Assembly (NCBI GenBank): GCA_030594665.1
Contig: JAUVET010000141.1
Location: 1 to 5,046 of the forward strand
Reading direction: 5' to 3'
Source of the DNA: Methanosarcinaceae archaeon
GTDB lineage: Archaea > Halobacteriota > Methanosarcinia > Methanosarcinales > Methanosarcinaceae
Length of the DNA: 5,046 nucleotides
In this document: positions 1 through 3,475 of the stretch, piece by piece
How the letters are laid out: the number at the start of each line of letters is the position of its first letter
How positions within the stretch are numbered: position 1 is the stretch's first letter
Made by a program: the position numbers and the translations under genes
Notes under the pieces: generated by a model
Told to the model about the DNA's origin: nothing
The model's input: only the letters and a program-made list of their open reading frames with translations
Database searches by the model: none

Positions 1-962
1 TTGCGGGTACTTGCAAGATGACTTCCGGTATAATTCGACATTTTCCTGAGAAGGAATGATTCCTGCAAATACAAAATATAATTCGATACTGTTTGTCTTG
101 ACACATTCAGTGACCCTGCAAAGCTCTGGTAATCAATGACATTTGCACACTGGGATGCAAGGATCTTCATAATTTCCATGAGAAGTGCAGGTTCCCTGAT
201 GTCGAACAAATTGGTAATATCCTGGAATATGATCCTATCAGTGTTTGTTCTGAGATATCGGTGTATCTTCTCAATGGACTCTTCTTCAAGGATCTCGGGA
301 AATCCCCCTTTCATCATATATTCATGGAGAAGTGATTCGATCTCATCTTTTTGAATGAACAAATCTGAATATCTCTGTTCAAACAGATTAATATCAAAAT
401 CCGTTACAGCCTCCGGCAATTGTATGTCTTTCATTTCAAGGAAATCCCTGAAATTCAATGGACTCAGCACGAACTCATACAACCTGCCCACAAGGCTTTC
501 TTTCGCTTTCTTGATCTGCAAACTTGCCGAGCTGGATACAAAGAATTTCATATCGGGATAGAGGTCGTAATATCTTTTCACCACAGCCTCCCATTTATCT
601 ACATACTGCACTTCGTCTATGAATATATATGACCGCTCCGCATCAGACTTAAGAATGAGTTTCTTATAATTCTCAAGTAACTGCTCTATCACGTCTGGTT
701 GTGCGGCTATGGATCCATCAAAGGAAAAATAGAGTATATTCTTTGGATCAACACCGTTGTTTATCAAGTGATCGATCAACTGGTACATCAGCGTAGTTTT
801 TCCGGTACGCCGAAGGCCGGTAATGCCCATGATCTGCCTGTCCGGAAGATATTTCTCGATCTCAGTGAAAAGCGTCCGGCGCTTTTCCCTGCAGTGTTCT
901 TTTCTTACATGACCGGTCTTCCACCAGTCATTGAATTGTATCATTAAGGTGGGAATATCCAT
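1..962 (-). CDS. AAA+ ATPase, AAA_14/DUF4143 family (partial, C-terminus beyond left edge)
   Basis: Reading the minus strand from ATG at 962 gives 320 uninterrupted codons that run off the left edge. The protein has an N-terminal WWKTG element (about residues 13-17), Walker A GLRRTGKTT (49-57), Walker B YIFIDE (112-117) and a sensor-1-like SSSAS (143-147). A conserved SLVGR follows (156-160), then a winged-helix-like stretch (about 285-320, VSRQTVSNYILYL). This order matches archaeal AAA_14 ATPases with a C-terminal DUF4143 region. The part that would hold the nuclease-like fold is mostly outside the window; by comparison with the neighbouring paralogue about 100 residues are missing. Family members bind and probably hydrolyse ATP, but their cellular role is not established. 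There is no Shine-Dalgarno before the ATG, and a TATA-like box lies about 25 nt upstream, so the message is probably leaderless. An ATG 14 nt upstream is out of frame. The 176-bp gap and separate promoter argue against strict co-transcription with the next gene. Confidence 0.9.
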   Translation of the reverse strand, partial: MDIPTLMIQFNDWWKTGHVRKEHCREKRRTLFTEIEKYLPDRQIMGITGLRRTGKTTLMYQLIDHLINNGVDPKNILYFSFDGSIAAQPDVIEQLLENYKKLILKSDAERSYIFIDEVQYVDKWEAVVKRYYDLYPDMKFFVSSSASLQIKKAKESLVGRLYEFVLSPLNFRDFLEMKDIQLPEAVTDFDINLFEQRYSDLFIQKDEIESLLHEYMMKGGFPEILEEESIEKIHRYLRTNTDRIIFQDITNLFDIREPALLMEIMKILASQCANVIDYQSFAGSLNVSRQTVSNYILYLQESFLLRKMSNYTGSHLASTR

Positions 963-982
963 AAATGTAAATTCATTTTAAG

Positions 983-990
983 TAATATAA
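983..990 (-). promoter_or_regulatory. TATA box for the left ATPase gene (probable leaderless promoter)
   Basis: On the minus strand this reads TTATATTA. Its centre is about 25 nt before the ATG at 962, so archaeal TATA spacing would start transcription at or next to the start codon. That agrees with the absence of a Shine-Dalgarno. A second AT-rich candidate, TTATAAAA (1043-1050), would start transcription near 1020, inside the inverted repeat, and give a leader of about 58 nt. The nearer box is preferred because the paralogous gene shows the same geometry. Confidence 0.5.
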
Positions 991-998
991 CAGTTACG

Positions 999-1027
999 AT
1001 TAACACAAAGTTAAGATTTGTGTTAAT
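999..1027. promoter_or_regulatory. Perfect 11-bp inverted repeat, operator-like, upstream of the left ATPase
   Basis: The arms ATTAACACAAA (999-1009) and TTTGTGTTAAT (1017-1027) are exact reverse complements separated by 7 nt. The element lies just upstream of the TATA box at 983-990, and a further GTTAAC occurs at 1032-1037. Its size and position suit a dimeric transcription factor site. It could also form a stem-loop if the alternative promoter at 1043-1050 is used. The repeat is directly visible; the operator role is inference. Confidence 0.5.
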
Positions 1028-1138
1028 TGTAGTTAACGTATTTTTTATAATGTTGAAGAGGAGAGATGTTGTAATAAGGATAAAATAAGGAGTCTGTGTA
1101 GAAAATCAGGGCAAGAGGACATGGAATTATCATATTGT

Positions 1139-2410
1139 TCACTTGATATCAAGAATAAATTTCCATACAGGGATCACAGGTATGTTATCCACAACGCCTT
1201 CTTCTTCAAATGTCACGATCATTGATCTCCCGATCCTGTCGCCGAATTTGTCTTGATACTTCTTCACCTGTTTAACAGATCTCCTGCTTTTTTTGACTTC
1301 AATTATGTCCTGTTTATCATTGTCAGGCAGTATGAAATCGATCTCAAAACTGTTCCTGTAAAAAAATCTTGCATCCGTATGCGATGCCACAATGTTTTCA
1401 AGCATGTAAGGCAGGATCGGTTCAATATTCCGGTTAAATGCAAATGCAAGGTTTGGTGTATAAAGATAGACTTTTTTCATCTTTCTCATGCTTGCAATTG
1501 GACTGCCCCTGTAATTGAAAACATACTTTACAAGAAGCCCGAACTCAAGGTACGCAAAATAATTGGCGATGGTCCGTTGGTCTTTTCCAAGGTCCTGTGC
1601 AATCTCTTTATAATTAACGATCATGCCCGGTTTTTTGCAGACCATATATACAAGGATCTTAAGCAACTCGACATCTTTAAGATCAAACTCATCCGGCAGA
1701 TCCTTATAAATAACCCTTTCAATCACATTGTTCAATATGTATTTCCTTGCGAACTCCTCATCCATTTCATCATGAAGTTCAGGAAACATGCCATATTTGA
1801 GATATCGATAAAACAGGGGGACCAGTTCATTTTTCCACAGGTCAGGGTTCTCCCTTATCTGATCCATATCCCTGCCATTCATCTCGATAAATTCCTCAAA
1901 TGAGAGCAGCCTTATATGAAAATCCATAATTCTGCCTGCAAGGCTTTCCGTTGATTTCTTTCTGAGACTGACCGATGCGGAACCTGATATGAATATTTTA
2001 ATATTCGGATAGAGGTCATAGTACACCTTTATCTTGTTCTCCCAATCATCCACTTTTTGTATCTCGTCCAAAAATATGTATATCTTCCCTTCGGCATCAT
2101 CAAAACTGTTGCCTAAAACCATTTTTTGATAGGTTTCAAGCACCTCTTTAAAACCAAATACGATCTCATCGAAAGAAAAATAGAATATGTTTTTCTTATC
2201 AGAATATGCGAGTATATCCTGTATGAGCTGGAACATGATTGTGGTTTTTCCGGTTCTTCTCAAACCCCACATGAGTATGATCTGTCTTCGATCGATATAT
2301 TTTTCAATATCAGAATAGATGTGCCTTTTGTATGATTTAAGCCAGGAGTCCTTTACATTTCCTGTTTTCCACCAGGGGTTGAACTGTTCCAGAGTGTCGA
2401 TCGATATCAT
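1139..2410 (-). CDS. AAA+ ATPase with DUF4143-type C-terminal domain (complete, 423 aa)
   Basis: This is a complete 423-residue reading frame, near the usual length for AAA_14 plus DUF4143 proteins. The AAA+ core has Walker A GLRRTGKTT (49-57), Walker B YIFLDE (111-116), sensor-1-like SGSAS (142-146) and ESLAGR (155-160). A winged-helix-like segment follows at about 265-300 (YKEIAQDLGKDQRTIANYF). The C-terminus resembles a PD-(D/E)XK fold: E338, D358 within FEIDFILP, and E371-V-K373. The family is predicted to be an ATP-driven, possibly DNA-acting or nuclease-related factor, but no substrate is known, so function is left open. It is a clear paralogue of the gene at 1-962, sharing FN.WWKTG, GLRRTGKTT and YYDLYP in register, which indicates an old tandem duplication. 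It has no Shine-Dalgarno and a TATA box about 26 nt before the ATG, so a leaderless message is likely. Upstream lie 33-bp direct repeats. The stop is TGA at 1141-1139; no strong terminator follows, only T-rich minus-strand sequence around 1092-1071. Confidence 0.92.
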   Translation of the reverse strand: MISIDTLEQFNPWWKTGNVKDSWLKSYKRHIYSDIEKYIDRRQIILMWGLRRTGKTTIMFQLIQDILAYSDKKNIFYFSFDEIVFGFKEVLETYQKMVLGNSFDDAEGKIYIFLDEIQKVDDWENKIKVYYDLYPNIKIFISGSASVSLRKKSTESLAGRIMDFHIRLLSFEEFIEMNGRDMDQIRENPDLWKNELVPLFYRYLKYGMFPELHDEMDEEFARKYILNNVIERVIYKDLPDEFDLKDVELLKILVYMVCKKPGMIVNYKEIAQDLGKDQRTIANYFAYLEFGLLVKYVFNYRGSPIASMRKMKKVYLYTPNLAFAFNRNIEPILPYMLENIVASHTDARFFYRNSFEIDFILPDNDKQDIIEVKKSRRSVKQVKKYQDKFGDRIGRSMIVTFEEEGVVDNIPVIPVWKFILDIK

Positions 2411-2433
2411 AATTACATTCTATGCCCCATATG

Positions 2434-2441
2434 TATATAAA
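2434..2441 (-). promoter_or_regulatory. TATA box for the complete ATPase gene (probable leaderless promoter)
   Basis: On the minus strand this reads TTTATATA, a strong archaeal TATA box. Standard spacing of about 25 nt puts the transcription start at about 2412, essentially on the ATG at 2410. No Shine-Dalgarno-like sequence lies in the short stretch between. The 33-bp direct repeats begin only 4 bp further upstream, so a protein bound there would touch the TBP/TFB site. Confidence 0.6.
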
Positions 2442-2444
2442 CAT

Positions 2445-2533
2445 AACTACATTACAATGTTGTTATTTATTGATTTTAACTACACTCCAATGTTATTATT
2501 TGTCAATTTTAACTACATTGCAATGCTATTGCT
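2445..2533. repeat. 33-bp tandem direct repeats (about 2.7 copies) upstream of the complete ATPase
   Basis: Unit 1 is 2445-2477, unit 2 is 2478-2510, and a partial third runs from 2511 to about 2533. Units 1 and 2 are both exactly 33 nt, begin AACTACA and end ATTTT; they differ at about eight positions. The core of unit 1 is a palindrome, ACATT-AC-AATGT (2449-2460). Unit 3 keeps CATTGCAATG (2516-2525), and unit 2 has one mismatched arm base. A degenerate copy (AATTACATTCTATG, 2411-2424) sits in the same 33-34-bp phase over the predicted transcription start. The 33-bp period is close to three DNA helical turns, so equal sites would face the same side of the helix. A transcription-factor array is the preferred reading; the repeats are seen and the role is inferred. 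Confidence 0.6.
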
Positions 2534-2548
2534 TTCGTGAACTGCTCC

Positions 2549-2597
2549 CACCTGCTGCTATGCGGCGAGGGAAGAGTAGTTTACTCGCAGATAGGTG
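2549..2597. repeat. Nested imperfect inverted repeat
   Basis: The outer arms pair CACCT (2549-2553) with AGGTG (2593-2597), then after small bulges CTGC (2555-2558) with GCAG (2587-2590). Inside, GAGTA (2574-2578) pairs with TACTC (2582-2586) around a 3-nt loop. As single-stranded DNA or RNA this could fold into a branched hairpin. Such subterminal hairpins occur at ends of IS200/IS605-type elements and in small RNAs, but neither is shown here. Confidence 0.4.
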
Positions 2598-2651
2598 CGT
2601 CTCCTGTTCTCATGCATGACCGTCAAGATGTAAAGTAAGGAGTCGGGGCAT

Positions 2652-2729
2652 AATCCTAATCCTGATTCTAATCCAAATTCAAATCCAAATCCAAATTCAA
2701 ATCCAAATCCAAATCCAAATCCAAATCCT
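2652..2729. repeat. Hexanucleotide tandem array, 13 units of AATCCA-type
   Basis: Exactly 13 six-base units occur without interruption. Most are AATCCA, with variants AATCCT, AATTCA and GATTCT; variation is greatest at the low-coordinate end and the high-coordinate half is nearly pure. On the minus strand the unit is TGGATT. The gradient suggests slippage-driven expansion from one side. The array ends about 120 nt from the ATPase 33-bp repeats and is unrelated to them in sequence. The in-frame minus-strand translation is a Gly-Phe dipeptide run, which is an artefact of the repeat. Confidence 0.85.
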
Positions 2730-2733
2730 ATTT

Positions 2734-2874
2734 TCAACACAAATCCGGCATCAGGTTATCAACAACTTCATGCCGGACATTGAAAAATTCGCGTTTGGTT
2801 ACAGGTATTTGACCTGCCATGCGTCCGATAATTGGATTGAGGTTTATGTCCTCCACATGGTCGGATGATTTCAT
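2734..2874 (-). CDS. Doubtful 46-residue reading frame, possibly a gene remnant
   Basis: From ATG at 2874 the minus strand stays open for 46 codons to TGA next to the hexamer array. The frame remains open upstream to 3060, but that part crosses a GC palindrome and looks non-coding. The peptide has a balanced charged and hydrophobic composition (for example TKREFFNVRHEVVDNLMPD, near its end), unlike the repeat-derived frames around it. I do not recognise it. A weak purine-rich stretch GCGGGG lies just before the ATG. It may be a small protein, the tail of a decayed gene, or chance. Confidence 0.2.
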   Translation of the reverse strand: MKSSDHVEDINLNPIIGRMAGQIPVTKREFFNVRHEVVDNLMPDLC

Positions 2875-2902
2875 GCCCCGCAAGTACCCCGCGCAGCAAT
2901 TC

Positions 2903-2916
2903 CGCCGCAGGCGGCG
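2903..2916. repeat. GC-rich palindrome
   Basis: CGCCGC (2903-2908) and GCGGCG (2911-2916) are perfect reverse complements with 2 nt between them, in an otherwise AT-rich spacer. Two other GC-rich palindromes lie at 3084-3108 and 3128-3137. It could be a compact hairpin or the core of a small interspersed repeat. Confidence 0.5.
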
Positions 2917-3083
2917 TGTTCCAAACATTACGAAGAATATATGCATATCGGTAGAATAAACCTGAGTTATATAACATACATGAGACTGTCGTAAAAGTGA
3001 TGAAATCTGTACATTTTTAATGACATTGGTATGTAAAAACGCTATGCTGTGTTGTACCACATTTATTTTACAAATTGAAATGC

Positions 3084-3108
3084 CGCGAAAATGCCTATAG
3101 CGTTCGCG
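3084..3108. repeat. GC-rich inverted repeat
   Basis: CGCGAA (3084-3089) pairs with TTCGCG (3103-3108) across a 13-nt loop. It stands out from its AT-rich surroundings and is followed 20 nt later by another palindrome, CCGC-TT-GCGG (3128-3137). No T-run follows either, so neither looks like a terminator. Confidence 0.4.
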
Positions 3109-3127
3109 TCAGTGGTATGGGAATGCT

Positions 3128-3137
3128 CCGCTTGCGG
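3128..3137. repeat. Short GC-rich palindrome
   Basis: CCGC and GCGG flank a 2-nt centre. The overlapping 8-mer TGCGGCGA (3133-3140) also occurs at 2561-2568 inside the nested inverted repeat, hinting at a shared small repeat family. Confidence 0.35.
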
Positions 3138-3148
3138 CGATTGTATTG

Positions 3149-3178
3149 GTTTTAGTTTCATCTTCAGTTTTAGTTTCA
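3149..3178. repeat. Short hexanucleotide run (five units of GTTTYA-type)
   Basis: Five consecutive six-base units are GTTTTA, GTTTCA, TCTTCA, GTTTTA and GTTTCA. This is a second, smaller array with the same 6-bp period as 2652-2729 but a different unit. No reading frame uses it. Confidence 0.55.
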
Positions 3179-3229
3179 GATCGAACAATATCATTTACGC
3201 AGCTATCTAACCACAGCTATACAAATATG

Positions 3230-3277
3230 AAAAAACAAAGTCGGTGAAATGAAAATACTGAAAAATCTTTGTTTTTT
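3230..3277. repeat. AT-rich stem-loop with perfect 11-bp arms
   Basis: AAAAAACAAAG (3230-3240) and CTTTGTTTTTT (3267-3277) are exact reverse complements around a 26-nt loop. Read on the plus strand the stem ends in six T residues, and a second T6 run follows at 3294-3299. That layout could stop a plus-strand transcript made within the spacer, but no such gene is evident. It may also be a regulatory element upstream of lonB. Confidence 0.45.
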
Positions 3278-3297
3278 GGAATCAACACAACGATTTT

Positions 3298-3370
3298 TTG
3301 ACGCTCTAGCATGTATGTAATATTTATATACCAACAATTATATACAATATAGTTATTACAAAAGCGTCAA
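3298..3370. promoter_or_regulatory. Inverted 8-bp sites bracketing the likely lonB promoter
   Basis: TTGACGCT (3298-3305) and its exact reverse complement AGCGTCAA (3363-3370) are separated by 57 nt. The interval contains the TATA-like box at 3323-3330 and the predicted transcription start near 3352-3355. The arrangement would suit a regulator bound on both sides of the promoter. The repeats are visible; the regulatory role is inference. Confidence 0.35.
3323..3330 (+). promoter_or_regulatory. Candidate TATA box for lonB
   Basis: TTTATATA fits the archaeal TATA consensus and would start transcription near 3352-3355, giving a leader of about 120 nt that includes the weak Shine-Dalgarno. A competing box, TTTATATT (3443-3450), would start transcription only 4-5 nt before the ATG and exclude that site. 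TATATA at 3372-3377 is a third option. The sequence alone does not decide between them. Confidence 0.45.
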
Positions 3371-3464
3371 GTATATATCATTCAGTCGCTTCTTATGGCA
3401 CAAAGCAATAACATATTTACAATCCGATTACATACCGATCTTTTTATATTTACTAACACACAAT

Positions 3465-3469
3465 GTGAG
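3465..3469 (+). promoter_or_regulatory. lonB: Weak ribosome binding site of lonB
   Basis: GTGAG lies 6 nt before ATG 3476 and matches part of the archaeal GGAGGTGA consensus. It favours ATG 3476 over the in-frame upstream ATG at 3395, which has no such sequence before it. Confidence 0.45.
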
Positions 3470-3475
3470 TTCAAC

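Larger units (their letters stand above)
2411..3475. other. Divergent intergenic region rich in repeats, no convincing gene
   Basis: This stretch of about 1.07 kb separates the minus-strand ATPase from plus-strand lonB. In order it holds the ATPase promoter and 33-bp repeats, a nested inverted repeat (2549-2597), a 13-unit hexamer array (2652-2729) and one doubtful short reading frame (2734-2874). Further on are GC-rich palindromes (2903-2916, 3084-3108, 3128-3137), a short hexamer run (3149-3178), an AT-rich stem-loop (3230-3277) and the lonB promoter area (about 3298-3475). I found no tRNA, rRNA or CRISPR pattern. Reading frames here are short, lack family motifs and are partly made of repeats. 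The mix suggests a site that has collected small repeats or eroded insertions. Confidence 0.75.

Noticed and set aside
1071..1092. T-rich minus-strand stretch as a terminator of the complete ATPase gene
   Set aside because: The T runs are short and broken and have no hairpin. It may contribute to termination but is too weak to call.
1253..1903. 216-codon plus-strand open frame
   Set aside because: It lies wholly antisense to the well-supported ATPase at 1139-2410 and shows no family motif. It is rich in Cys, His and Phe, as expected of a reverse-complement shadow.
2445..2533. 33-bp repeats as a CRISPR array
   Set aside because: The units are directly adjacent with no unique spacers between them, and the copies differ from each other too much.
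2558..2740. 60-residue minus-strand frame with Gly-Phe repeats
   Set aside because: The GF run is the direct translation of the hexamer array, the start would be GTG, and the rest has no recognisable sequence.
2977..2997. GAGACTGTCGTAAAAG, resembling the terminal repeat of some insertion sequences
   Set aside because: No inverted partner occurs in the window and no transposase frame is attached, so an element end cannot be supported.
2997..3003. GTGATGA resembling box C of a C/D-box guide RNA
   Set aside because: No matching CTGA box D or D' lies at suitable spacing downstream, so the single motif is likely chance.
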